Assembly (NCBI GenBank): GCA_913056185.1
Contig: CAJXLV010000011.1
Span: 1-64,000 of the forward strand
Reading direction: 5' to 3'
Source of the DNA: an uncultured Bacteroidota bacterium
GTDB lineage: Bacteria > Bacteroidota > Rhodothermia > Rhodothermales > Salinibacteraceae
Length of the DNA: 64,000 bases
The notes beneath the pieces were generated by a model that made no database searches, was not told the origin of the DNA, and saw only the letters and a list, made by a program, of their open reading frames with translations. How positions within the stretch are numbered: the first letter of the stretch is position 1; each line of letters starts with the position of its first letter. Shown here one piece after another: positions 19,746-30,526 of the stretch. The position numbers and the translations under genes are program-made.

Positions 19746-19802
19746 GATGCCCGCCTTGGCCGTACGTTTTCCCACGCCCCCAGCCGTCGCCCCTCCAGCG
19801 CC

Positions 19803-20069
19803 ATGTCACACACCGCCCCATCAGGCCCCTCCTCATCAGGCCAGCGCGAGCCGCACGACCTCAACTGGCTGGGCACAACCGTGTACGTGGGCGGGACGAT
19901 GCTCCGCGCGGCCGCAAACGCGGTGGAGGCCACGGCGGAACGCGTCTCGCAGGTCGCCGCAGCGTCGAGGACTGCTTTCGAGCGCGAGCTCGATCCAAAC
20001 ATCGAGGAGGCGCGCGTCCTGGCGGAGTATCCCGACCGTGAGAAGGCGCCGCAGGACTCGCAGGGCTGA
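19803..20069 (+). CDS. Hypothetical small protein
   Basis: ORF MSHTAPSGPSSSGQREPHDLNWLGTTVYVGGTMLRAAANAVEATAERV. Confidence 0.55.
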   Translation: MSHTAPSGPSSSGQREPHDLNWLGTTVYVGGTMLRAAANAVEATAERVSQVAAASRTAFERELDPNIEEARVLAEYPDREKAPQDSQG

Positions 20070-20081
20070 CGTGGGGAGCGG

Positions 20082-21488
20082 CTACGACGCCCCGGCGCCG
20101 TTTGAGGGGCCCACATTGGCAAGCGCACTGATCAGGTCGCTCTTCGTGAGCACAGAGTACTCGTCGCCGTGGTCCACCAGGACCGCCCCGGCATCCTGCT
20201 CGAGGTAGGCGGACAGGTGCTCCAGGTGGAGGGAGGCGGGCACGACGGGGAAAGGCGTGCCCATGATGCGGCGCACTGGCGCCTCGCGCGACTCCGGACT
20301 CTCAATTAGGTGGTTCAGGATTCGGGTTTCCGTCACGCTCCCAACCACCTCTCCGTTGTCGTCGAGAACGGGCATTTGGGAGATGCCCTCCGCCGTCATC
20401 GTCTCAATCACGTCCCCAAGCGCATCCTCGGGGTGCGCATCAATCACATTCGTCGTCGTCCGTCGCTGCAGAACCTCATCGGCCGTGACGTCCGGCTTCT
20501 TCTCCAAGAAGCCGTGATTCTGCATCCAGTCGTCGTTGTACGTCTTAGAGAGGTAGCGGAAGCCCGAGTCCGGGAGCAAGACCACCACCACATCGTCCGG
20601 GGAGAGGGTGTCGCGGTGCGCATCGATCCACTGCAGCGCCCCCGCCATGGCCATCCCGCAGGACTGCCCAATGAACAGGCCCTCCTCCCGCGCCAGCCGT
20701 CGCGTCATCTGCATCGCCGGTTTGTCCTCCACCTCTACAAAATCGTCTACGACGTCGAAGTCCATATTTTCGGGGAGGATGTCCTCGCCCACGCCCTCGG
20801 TGAAATAGGGGTAGATCTCGTCCTCGTCGAAGACGCCCTCGTGGAAGTACTTGTGGAAGACCGATCCGCAGGGGTCCACCCCGATGATTTGCACATCTTC
20901 GTCCTGCTCCTTCAGGTAGCGCGCAGTCCCGCTGATGGTGCCCCCGGTGCCCGCCCCCGCCACGAAATGCGTGATCTGTCCCTCCGTCTGTGCCCACAGC
21001 TCCGGCCCCGTGGTGTCATAGTGCGCCTGTGCGTTGGACGGGTTGTCGTACTGGTTGAGGTAGATGGAATTTGGGATTTCCTCCGAGAGGCGGCGGGCCA
21101 CCGAGTAGTAACTGCGCGGATCGTCCGGCTCCACGTTGGTGGGGCACACCAGCACCTCCGCCCCCAGGCCGCGCAGCACATCCACCTTCTCCTGGCTCTG
21201 CTTGTCGGTGGTGGTAAAGATGCAACGGTAGCCCTTGGCGATGGCCGTGATGGCCAGCCCCGCCCCCGTGTTGCCACTGGTGCCCTCAATGATCGTCCCA
21301 CCAGGCTCAATCGCTCCGCGCTCCTCCGCGTCCTCGATCAGGCGCCGTCCAATCCGGTCTTTCACAGACCCACCCGGATTGAAAAACTCCACCTTCCCCA
21401 GAACCGTGCAGGGAAGATCGGGACCGATGTTGTTGATCCGAACCAGCGGGGTATTTCCGATGGTGCCGAGAACGCTGTCGTGCCACAT
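20082..21488 (-). CDS. Cystathionine beta-synthase (PLP domain plus two CBS domains)
   Basis: 'MWHDSVLGTIGNTPLVRINNIG', 'KVEFFNPGGSVKDRIGRRLIEDAEERG', 'IIEGTSGNTGAGLA', C-terminal CBS motifs. Confidence 0.92.
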   Translation of the reverse strand: MWHDSVLGTIGNTPLVRINNIGPDLPCTVLGKVEFFNPGGSVKDRIGRRLIEDAEERGAIEPGGTIIEGTSGNTGAGLAITAIAKGYRCIFTTTDKQSQEKVDVLRGLGAEVLVCPTNVEPDDPRSYYSVARRLSEEIPNSIYLNQYDNPSNAQAHYDTTGPELWAQTEGQITHFVAGAGTGGTISGTARYLKEQDEDVQIIGVDPCGSVFHKYFHEGVFDEDEIYPYFTEGVGEDILPENMDFDVVDDFVEVEDKPAMQMTRRLAREEGLFIGQSCGMAMAGALQWIDAHRDTLSPDDVVVVLLPDSGFRYLSKTYNDDWMQNHGFLEKKPDVTADEVLQRRTTTNVIDAHPEDALGDVIETMTAEGISQMPVLDDNGEVVGSVTETRILNHLIESPESREAPVRRIMGTPFPVVPASLHLEHLSAYLEQDAGAVLVDHGDEYSVLTKSDLISALANVGPSNGAGAS

Positions 21489-21717
21489 GGGACAAAGAGG
21501 ATCGGGGGAAAGAACTCGCGAATAGGGCCTGCCGGTATTGGGCGGGCGGCAAAGGACTCGTTTCGAGAATCGCCTCACAATGCGCCATGCATTTTAACGC
21601 CGACTGGAGCGAAGAGTTGTCTGCTCCGCGGGGGGGCAGGCCTGTACAGAAGGAAGACAACAAAAAAAGCGCTTCCACGCAACCGAAAATGCTCGCACGG
21701 CGAGTGGGGTGGGGCAA

Positions 21718-22803
21718 CTACTTCCGAGCGGCCCAGAGGACCCCGAGGGCAACGACCGCAAAGGCCGCGTGAGGCAGCCAGGCGGTGACGGTCGGCGTCA
21801 GGGTGCCGGCATACCCCAGTGGCTCAGCCAGCTTTTGCACTGAGAGGTACACGAACGCAACGCCGAGGCCGATCGCAAACCGCACGGCCTGCCCGCCGCG
21901 GCGCCGGACGGCAGCGATGGGGACCCCGATCAGGAGCAGAATCAGATTCGCAAACGGGTAGGCAAACTTGTTGTAGTACGCCACGAGGGACCGTGTGAGG
22001 TCGCCGACCCCAGAGCGGCGCAGGGCCTCCAGGTACTCCGCGGCAGCAGGAATGGTCATGGCCGCCACGTCATTCTTGGAGCGCGCCAAGTCGCGGGGGG
22101 AGACCTGAAGAGTCGTGTCGAGGGCCGGGAGGGTCTTTTTGAACTGGCGGTCCCCCGCCGTGAAGGTGCGCCGCGTGACATCTTCGAGGTGCCAGGCGTT
22201 CGTTGAGTCGACCCACTGCATACGGCCGGCGTCGAGTCGGCGCACCAGGCGCGAGGGGCCGCCAAATTGCTGCAGCGACACGTTTCGGCCCTGCTTGCGG
22301 TCCACATTATAGTAGCCGACGGTCAAGATGCTGCTGGGGCCATTCCGGCGATGGATCTCGGTCGTGCTGACGCTGCGCGCGCTTGGGTGCAGATACTCCT
22401 TTTCGTACCGCACCACCACCTCGTTCGTGCGCGGCACCACCCAGCCGTTGAAGCCAAACATAATGCCCGTAATCAGCAGCCCCACCCCCACGTAGGGCCG
22501 CAGGAGCTGGTACAGCGACACCCCGGAGGTCTGGAGCGCAATCAACTGAAGTTCCTGGGCGAGCGTGCCCGTAAGGTAAAGGCAAGAGAGGAAGAGAGCG
22601 AGCGGAGAAGTAAGACGAACGATCTCCGGAATGTAATTGGGGTAGAACACCGTAAAGACCTCCCAGGCCGTCGCGCCGCCGTCCAGAAAATCGTCGCTGT
22701 ACTCCACCCAGTGCAGCACGATGAAAAACACAATCAGTGCCCCAACAAAGAGCACGAAGCCCTTCAGAAGGCGTGCCGTGATGTGCCATTCGAAGGTTCG
22801 CAT
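21718..22803 (-). CDS. LptF/LptG (YjgP/YjgQ) family permease
   Basis: 'LKGFVLFVGALIVFFIVLHWVEYSDDFL...VVPRTNEVVVRYEKEYL...LILLLIGVPIAAVRRRGGQAVRFAIGLGVAFVYLSVQKLAEPLGYAGTLTPTVTAWLPHAAF'. Confidence 0.9.
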   Translation of the reverse strand: MRTFEWHITARLLKGFVLFVGALIVFFIVLHWVEYSDDFLDGGATAWEVFTVFYPNYIPEIVRLTSPLALFLSCLYLTGTLAQELQLIALQTSGVSLYQLLRPYVGVGLLITGIMFGFNGWVVPRTNEVVVRYEKEYLHPSARSVSTTEIHRRNGPSSILTVGYYNVDRKQGRNVSLQQFGGPSRLVRRLDAGRMQWVDSTNAWHLEDVTRRTFTAGDRQFKKTLPALDTTLQVSPRDLARSKNDVAAMTIPAAAEYLEALRRSGVGDLTRSLVAYYNKFAYPFANLILLLIGVPIAAVRRRGGQAVRFAIGLGVAFVYLSVQKLAEPLGYAGTLTPTVTAWLPHAAFAVVALGVLWAARK

Positions 22804-22965
22804 GGCGCTGTGCAGACATGGTGGGCGTCAGGTATGCGGGGATTCACAGATGGGGTCCGTGCCCTTGCGAACACCCCACAAAAATGAGCCGGGCCATTAG
22901 ACCTTTTCGGTGCCAACTGCTTATTTAAAACCCGGATTCCCTACTCATCCAATTCGTCCCAACCC

Positions 22966-24147
22966 ATGAAGCTTCACGAATACCAAGCGAAAGGCCTGTT
23001 CCGAGACCACGGCGTGCCCGTGCCGCGCGGCATCGTGGCCGAAACGGTTGAGGAGGCAGTCGAGGCCGCACACCGTCTTCGAGACGAAGAGGACGCCTCC
23101 TTGTTCATCGTGAAGGCGCAGATTCACGCAGGGGGGCGTGGCAAGGGCGGGGGCGTGAAGCTGGCGCACAGCCCGGAGGAGGTCCGTGAGCACGCCGACG
23201 CAATCCTCGGCATGCACCTGGTCACGCATCAGACGGGAGACGAGGGGCAGCTCGTCCGAAAAATCTTGGTGGCCACGGGCGTCGACATTGAGCAGGAGTA
23301 CTATCTGGGCGTCACGCTCGACCGAGAGAAGAGCATGAACGCCATCATGGTCTCTACCGAGGGGGGGATGGACATTGAAACCGTGGCGGAAGAGTCGCCC
23401 GAAAAGATTCAAAAGGTGTGGGTCGATCCGTCCATTGGGCTTCAGCCTTTTCATGCGCGGCAGCTCGCGTTTGCGATGGGGCTGGAGGGAGACGCGTTCA
23501 AGCAGGCGACCTCGCTGGTGCACGATCTCTATACTGCGTTCGAAGAGACAGACAGTACGCTTGCCGAGGTAAACCCGCTGGTGCGAACGCCGTCCGGTCG
23601 CCTTGCGGCTGTGGATGCGAAGGTGAATCTCGATGACAACGCCCTCTTCCGCCACCCAGACCTTGCAGAGATGCGCGACCTCCACGAAGAGGACCCGGTG
23701 GAGGTAGAGGCGGGCGAGCACGGCCTCAGCTACATCAAGCTCGACGGCAACGTGGGCTGCATGGTGAACGGTGCCGGGCTGGCCATGGCGACGATGGACA
23801 TGATTAAGCTGGCGGGCGGCGAGCCGGCGAATTTCTTGGACGTGGGGGGCTCGGCCAGTGCCGAGACGGTGGAGGCGGGCTTCCGTATTATTCTCGAAGA
23901 CCCGAACGTGGACGCAATCCTCGTAAACATTTTTGGGGGGATCGTGCGGTGCGACCGGGTGGCGGAAGGCGTCCTGGAGGCGGCCCGCAGTATCGACATT
24001 GAGGTGCCGCTCATTGTGCGGCTGCAGGGCACCAATGCAGAGGAGGGCAAACAGCTGCTGGACGACAGCGGGCTCGCGCTTCGCTCGGCTGTGCTGCTGA
24101 AGGAGGCGGCCGACGAGGTGACGGCGGCGTTGGCAGAGCAGGCGTAG
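22966..24147 (+). CDS. sucC: Succinyl-CoA synthetase (ADP-forming) beta subunit
   Basis: 'MKLHEYQAKGLFRDHGVPVPRGIVA', 'NGAGLAMATMDMIKLAGGEPANFLDVGGSASAETVEAGFRIILEDPNVDAILVNIFGGIVRCDRVA'. Confidence 0.97.
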   Translation: MKLHEYQAKGLFRDHGVPVPRGIVAETVEEAVEAAHRLRDEEDASLFIVKAQIHAGGRGKGGGVKLAHSPEEVREHADAILGMHLVTHQTGDEGQLVRKILVATGVDIEQEYYLGVTLDREKSMNAIMVSTEGGMDIETVAEESPEKIQKVWVDPSIGLQPFHARQLAFAMGLEGDAFKQATSLVHDLYTAFEETDSTLAEVNPLVRTPSGRLAAVDAKVNLDDNALFRHPDLAEMRDLHEEDPVEVEAGEHGLSYIKLDGNVGCMVNGAGLAMATMDMIKLAGGEPANFLDVGGSASAETVEAGFRIILEDPNVDAILVNIFGGIVRCDRVAEGVLEAARSIDIEVPLIVRLQGTNAEEGKQLLDDSGLALRSAVLLKEAADEVTAALAEQA

Positions 24148-24209
24148 CGGCGGAGGCGGGGAGGCCGAAGAGAAAGGCGGACCCACGCCAGGTGCCCTGT
24201 TCCCGCACC

Positions 24210-27143
24210 CTACCGGCCCCTCCCCACCACGCTTCCCGCGGTCTGTTGCAGGCGGTTCCCAAAGCCGCCCAGCGGCCCCTCCCCGGTGTTGGGGATGTTG
24301 AGGCGCAGTAGTTGGGACAGCTGGCCGCTCTTCACCTGCAGATTGAAGCTGTAGGACTGCCGCACGCCGAAGGGGACCCAACTGAACGACATCACCCAGC
24401 ACCCCAGGTCGCGACGGATGTTGAGGCTTGTGGTCGCGACCTGGTTGCGGATCAGGTCGTAGCCCGTCCGTCCATCTACGGACCACTTGGGGGTGACGTC
24501 CAAGCCAAACTGGGCATTGACCGTCGCCCGCTGGGAGGTGACCGTCTTGCGCGGCTTGCGCACGCTGTAGCTGAAGTCGAAGCTCAGGGACCAGGGAATG
24601 CGGGCTTCCAGGTAGCCGGGGGCGCCCGACAGTGCGCGCCCGTCCGGCGCTGAGGCACGTTGCGAGCCGCCCCCACGAGAGCGCCCGCTGCGGGGTTGTC
24701 CGGAGCGAGACGGCGCCCGGCGGTTCCGTGGACGGCCTGCAGTGCGTACGCCGGAGCTCCCGCCGCCTCCCTCGAACGAACCGCTCACATTGAGCCGAAA
24801 CTGCGTCAGGCGCGCAGGTGTGAACGGGCTCTCGGCCGCCATGTACCGATCGACCACCTGGTAGGTGCGGTCCTCCCCCGTTCCTGTGCCCCGGAGGGCA
24901 TAGGGAGAGAAGGTCATGCTGGAGCGGATGCGAAAGTCCTGAATGCTCGTTCGGGCACGCAGCCGAATGTCGCTGAGGTTCAGCGAGTCGGCCGTGAAGT
25001 TGTACGAACTGCTCAGGTCCACATCCAGCAGCTTCAACGTCTCCTCCGTCCGGCGGCCCGTCGTGTCCACGGACACGTACTTCGTCTCGAACTCATTATT
25101 CAGTCCAAAGCTCAGGGTTCGTTGTTCCGTGCTGCCGCGGACCTGCCGCCCCCCGAGGATGTCGTACCGAAGGGGCGCCCCGGTCGTTGGGTCCAGCACC
25201 GGGGTTCCGTCCCGGTAGCGGAGCGTGCGCGTACGGCCCCAGAAGGGAGCGTTAAAATTGGGGCGGTAATTGAAGGAGAGCGATGGGGTGAGGCGGTGGC
25301 GCAGGCCCTGCAGCGGCCCCAGGCGGAGTGGGAAGAGGCCGTAGAGCTCACCGCTTGCAGACAGGCCCGTAGAAAACGACCGGCGGGCGTAGAAGCCGCG
25401 TACGCTCCGCTCCACCGTATTGGCAGAAACATTGAGAGTGTCGCGGTCCACCGAGTCGGGCGCCACGTCCACCACCTTCCGCGTCGTACTAATCCGCCAG
25501 TCCGAGGTGTAGTTGATATTGGGACTGAGGCTGAGGTTGTACCGGTTTATGCGAAAGGAGGCCTGTACGGGAATCTGGTGGGTGGCCTGAAAGTCGAACG
25601 GCTCGTCGTTGCCCGTGGCAAGTTGGTACTGGTCCCGATCCACGAGCGCCTCGTACCAGGCGATGTCGGCCCGGTCGATGCGCTCGGCCAGCGCACTATC
25701 GCCTTGGGCACGCAGCGTCTCTGGATCCCGGGGGCGGAAGGTGTAATCGTTGGTTGCAGACAGGCGGTAAGAGGTCGTAATCTTTTCGTACCAGCGGTCC
25801 TCCCCCACGGCTTGTTCCACCGCAAACGGCTTGAACGAGCGCTGTGAGAAGTTGAGGGACGGCAGTGTCATCGAGACCTGCCCGCTTTGCAGCTGCTGCC
25901 GCTGGTTGGCGCTGAGGCTGAGGCTCTTTCCGCCCCGGGGCCAGTCCTTGCTGTAGCGCAGATCCGAGGAGATCTCCTGGCTCACCGCGTCGTTGTAGGT
26001 GTTGCTGTTGCGGCGGGCAAAGTCGGTGGAGGTGGCCAGGTTGACGTTGCCGCGAATGGTGGCGGTGGGGGAGAGGTCCTGGCTGTGCGACCACCGCAGC
26101 TGGCCCTCGTGCCGGTTCGAGAAGCCGGGGTCGGCTTCCTCGCCAATCTGCGTGCGGCGGTACGTCAGCGCCAGCCGCCCGTTGTAGGCGTACCGCTTGC
26201 GGTAGCGAAAAATAGGGTTGACCTCATAACTGCCCTGCGACCACACACTGGCCCGCAGCTGAAGGTCGGTGTACGCATTGAGGGCAAAGTACCACCCCAG
26301 GTCCCGCAGGAAGAGTCCCTTGCGCCGGTCCTGGCCGTAGCTGGGCGCCAGCGGGCCGCTGCGGCGTCCCTGCACGTTGGGCAAAAACCCGAACGGGAGC
26401 CAGAGGGGCGTGGGGACATTGAACAGGAAGAGCTGGATGGGACCGGTGTAGACCCACTTGCCGTCCGCCTTCATCTCGCTGGACCGCAGGGAGTACGAAG
26501 GCGTCTCGTCCGGGGGGCAGTCGCACGTGGTATACGCGCCGCCCTCCACGAACAGGGTGCTGTCCTCGTATACCTTGACCGCGCGGCCTTCCACAAAGCC
26601 CTGCCGTTGCTGAGTCCGCGCCGCAACGACGCGCCCTCGTTCCGTTCCCAGGTTGTACGACAAGACCGACCCACTAAACGACTGGCTGTCGCGCTGAAAC
26701 TGCGGGCGGCCCCGTGCGGCGGTGTCTGAGGGGGGCCCCGTCGCGCGGAGCACGCTCGTTGCGAAGTTCATCTCCAGGGTGCCCGCCTTCAGTGTCGCGC
26801 CCCGGTACGACATGGTGGCCTCCCCGTGCAGACGGCCCCGATCGGCGGAGTCCGGGGGCGTGGTGATGACCAGCGAGTCCGACGCCGTAAACTGCACGCC
26901 CGCGCCGGCCCCAGTGCCATTGCCCGGCGATCCCGGATTGCCCTGGCGCAGGGTATCGGGCCCGCCGCGCGGGGGTTGTTGGGCGGCGGCAAGGCCGGGG
27001 GCAAGCAGCCACACGAGGCTCAGGAGAAGCCAGTACGAGCGAGAGGAGCAAAGCACGAGAGGCCACACGGTGGGAGAGGGCGGGCGGCGCTGCGGGGCCG
27101 TACGGAGCGGGCACGACGACGTCCCGCAGGCGCTGCGCGCCAC
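24210..27143 (-). CDS. LptD/OstA-like outer membrane protein
   Basis: Signal-like segment 'LLLSLVWLLAPGLAAAQ', OstA-type N-terminus ('MSYRGATLKAGTLEMNFATSVLRATG'), 'NVPTPLWLPFGFLP', 'LTPSLSFNYRPNFNAPFWG'; start codon uncertain. Confidence 0.78.
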   Translation of the reverse strand: MARSACGTSSCPLRTAPQRRPPSPTVWPLVLCSSRSYWLLLSLVWLLAPGLAAAQQPPRGGPDTLRQGNPGSPGNGTGAGAGVQFTASDSLVITTPPDSADRGRLHGEATMSYRGATLKAGTLEMNFATSVLRATGPPSDTAARGRPQFQRDSQSFSGSVLSYNLGTERGRVVAARTQQRQGFVEGRAVKVYEDSTLFVEGGAYTTCDCPPDETPSYSLRSSEMKADGKWVYTGPIQLFLFNVPTPLWLPFGFLPNVQGRRSGPLAPSYGQDRRKGLFLRDLGWYFALNAYTDLQLRASVWSQGSYEVNPIFRYRKRYAYNGRLALTYRRTQIGEEADPGFSNRHEGQLRWSHSQDLSPTATIRGNVNLATSTDFARRNSNTYNDAVSQEISSDLRYSKDWPRGGKSLSLSANQRQQLQSGQVSMTLPSLNFSQRSFKPFAVEQAVGEDRWYEKITTSYRLSATNDYTFRPRDPETLRAQGDSALAERIDRADIAWYEALVDRDQYQLATGNDEPFDFQATHQIPVQASFRINRYNLSLSPNINYTSDWRISTTRKVVDVAPDSVDRDTLNVSANTVERSVRGFYARRSFSTGLSASGELYGLFPLRLGPLQGLRHRLTPSLSFNYRPNFNAPFWGRTRTLRYRDGTPVLDPTTGAPLRYDILGGRQVRGSTEQRTLSFGLNNEFETKYVSVDTTGRRTEETLKLLDVDLSSSYNFTADSLNLSDIRLRARTSIQDFRIRSSMTFSPYALRGTGTGEDRTYQVVDRYMAAESPFTPARLTQFRLNVSGSFEGGGGSSGVRTAGRPRNRRAPSRSGQPRSGRSRGGGSQRASAPDGRALSGAPGYLEARIPWSLSFDFSYSVRKPRKTVTSQRATVNAQFGLDVTPKWSVDGRTGYDLIRNQVATTSLNIRRDLGCWVMSFSWVPFGVRQSYSFNLQVKSGQLSQLLRLNIPNTGEGPLGGFGNRLQQTAGSVVGRGR

Positions 27144-27148
27144 AAGCG

Positions 27149-28132
27149 CTACGGGGTGCCGACCTGCGCCTGATCGCCCTCCAGGGCAAGCCGGGCGGCC
27201 CCCAGGAGGCTTGCCTCGTTGCCCAGGGTCTCCTGGAGAATCTGCAGGTTGTCGCGAAGGCCGGGGACGACAAAGCGCGGCAGGACGTCGCGGGCAGGGG
27301 CAAGAATGTAGTCTCCAGCAGCAGAAACGCCGCCCCCAACCACAATGGTTCGGATGTCGAGCAGATTCACGGCGGCCCCCAGCACACAGCCGAGCTTATG
27401 GCCGGCCCACGCGAGCATCTCCTGGGCGAACGCGTCGCCCTCGGTGGCAGCCTGGTGGAGCACCCGGGGCGAGAGCTGGCTCAGGTCGCCGTCCACCAGC
27501 GCGGGCACGTCGCTCTCGGGGAAGTTGATCAGGCGGTCGCGGGCATGGTCCGTCAAAAACTCTTGCCCCAGGTAGGCTTCGATGGCTCCCCCGACGCCGG
27601 ATCGGGCGTATGGCCCTTCGTGATCGATGGTCATGTGGCCAATCTCCCCCGCCCCGCCCGTGCTGCCCCGAAAAATTTTGTTCTGATAGATGATGCCGCC
27701 GCCCACGCCCGTGCCGAGGGTGACCATGATGAAGGACTCGGGCGTGGTGCCGGCGCCGTAATACGCAGAGCCAAGCGCAGCCACGTTGGCGTCGTTCTCA
27801 ACGACCACCGGCAGCGTCGTGTCCAGGCGTGCCTGGAGGCCGTCGCGCAGGTTCACCGTGTCCCAGTCCGCAAAGTTTGGGGGCTTGGACACCGTCGATC
27901 GGTCCCAGCTCACAGCGCCGGGCGCCCCGATGCCGATGCCCGCCACGGCGTCATCCGGGGCGGCGTCCATCATCTCGGCAACGCAGGCCGCAATGCGCTG
28001 CATCACATGCGCAGGGCCGCGGTCCGCTTCCGTAGGACGTCGGGTCTGGGCCACGAGGCCGGCATCGCGGTCCACCAGTGCGGCTTTCAGGTTCGTCCCG
28101 CCAAGATCGACGCCGACGGCGTGGGGAGGCAT
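27149..28132 (-). CDS. ROK family sugar kinase (glucokinase-like)
   Basis: 'VGVDLGGTNLKAALVD', 'VENDANVAALGSAYYG', 'VTLGTGVGGGIIYQNKIF', 'GEIGHMTID'. Confidence 0.92.
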   Translation of the reverse strand: MPPHAVGVDLGGTNLKAALVDRDAGLVAQTRRPTEADRGPAHVMQRIAACVAEMMDAAPDDAVAGIGIGAPGAVSWDRSTVSKPPNFADWDTVNLRDGLQARLDTTLPVVVENDANVAALGSAYYGAGTTPESFIMVTLGTGVGGGIIYQNKIFRGSTGGAGEIGHMTIDHEGPYARSGVGGAIEAYLGQEFLTDHARDRLINFPESDVPALVDGDLSQLSPRVLHQAATEGDAFAQEMLAWAGHKLGCVLGAAVNLLDIRTIVVGGGVSAAGDYILAPARDVLPRFVVPGLRDNLQILQETLGNEASLLGAARLALEGDQAQVGTP

Positions 28133-28201
28133 GAGCGGGGAGGGCGCTATCAGGAGAGAGAACGAGGGACGAGAGGCACCCGAAACGGGCGCGGCGTCGG
28201 A

Positions 28202-28501
28202 CTATTCGGGCTCAATCCGGTATATTGTTTCACCGGGGCGTTTCATGCCGTATTGCTGACGCGCGATGCGCTCCACAAGGCTGTCGGAGAGGGGGCGATC
28301 CAGCTGTGTCTGGAGGCGCTCAATCTCTTGCTGGAGCTCTGCATTTTCGTGCCGCAGTGTTTCCAGTTCCTGGTGCCACCGGTACCGCTGCCAGAGGCTG
28401 TGACTGTCAAAGAAGGCGACCCATACGAGAATTCCTGCTGCGAGCACACCAATCCCCCACCAGAGGCGACTCCGGGAGAGGGGAGAGCTCGACTTGGACA
28501 T
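28202..28501 (-). CDS. FtsB/DivIC-like septum formation initiator protein
   Basis: Single TM plus coiled-coil 'LETLRHENAELQQEIERLQTQLDRPLSDSLVERIARQQYGMKRPGETIYRI'. Confidence 0.85.
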   Translation of the reverse strand: MSKSSSPLSRSRLWWGIGVLAAGILVWVAFFDSHSLWQRYRWHQELETLRHENAELQQEIERLQTQLDRPLSDSLVERIARQQYGMKRPGETIYRIEPE

Positions 28502-28512
28502 GGGGCCAGCGG

Positions 28513-29931
<1,419 letters not shown>

Positions 29932-30468
29932 TCATGGATCAACGAGGCGACTTGAGGGGGCGTTCGCTTTGATGGAGCGTTCGCCCCGGCAGTGGTCGCC
30001 TTCGCGCCGAATTCCCCAAAACAGCGTTCGCCTTGGGGGCAGTGTCATGATGCCGGCTGCCTGGGCAGAGGCCTGTCGGTTCGTTCGCAGGATGCTTCCT
30101 GGTTTCTGTGTTTCGATCTGGAGGCTCTGGTACGAAACGTCCTTCGAAGGTTCCTGCCCGAGGCGGTGGCTGCGAGGGCGCAGACGGGAGGAGGCCTCCG
30201 CGTTGCCGCTTGCCTCACAAGACAATACAAGCGGGAATGTCAGTGGAACGTGCTCCGGAGAAAATACTCACCTTGAGTTCGCATTCTCACTGCGAAGGAG
30301 TCCGTGTATGTGCCACCTGAAGGAGGGACTTTTCCTGTTCTTTTGCGCATCCTCAATACTCTAACTACGGGATCGACGTGTGGAATCACAAGAGGCCGCA
30401 TTACGACGGGGGGCTCCAACGGCGAAAAGCCGACGAAGTATGAGGGGGCGGGCGGGATGTCGGGACAT

Positions 30469-30504
30469 AAAAAAGCCGACGAACTCGGGCGGAGTCCGTC
30501 GGCT
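30469..30504 (-). terminator. Rho-independent terminator downstream of the TPR gene (minus strand)
   Basis: AGCCGACG...CGTCGGCT stem; on the minus strand followed by T6. Confidence 0.88.
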
Positions 30505-30526
30505 GAAGGAGGAGGCAGGGCGTGGG

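Noticed and set aside
20082-21488. Cysteine synthase (CysK)
   Set aside because: Two C-terminal CBS domains and overall length favour cystathionine beta-synthase.
22945-24486. 513-aa minus-strand ORF
   Set aside because: Antisense to sucC; no motif.
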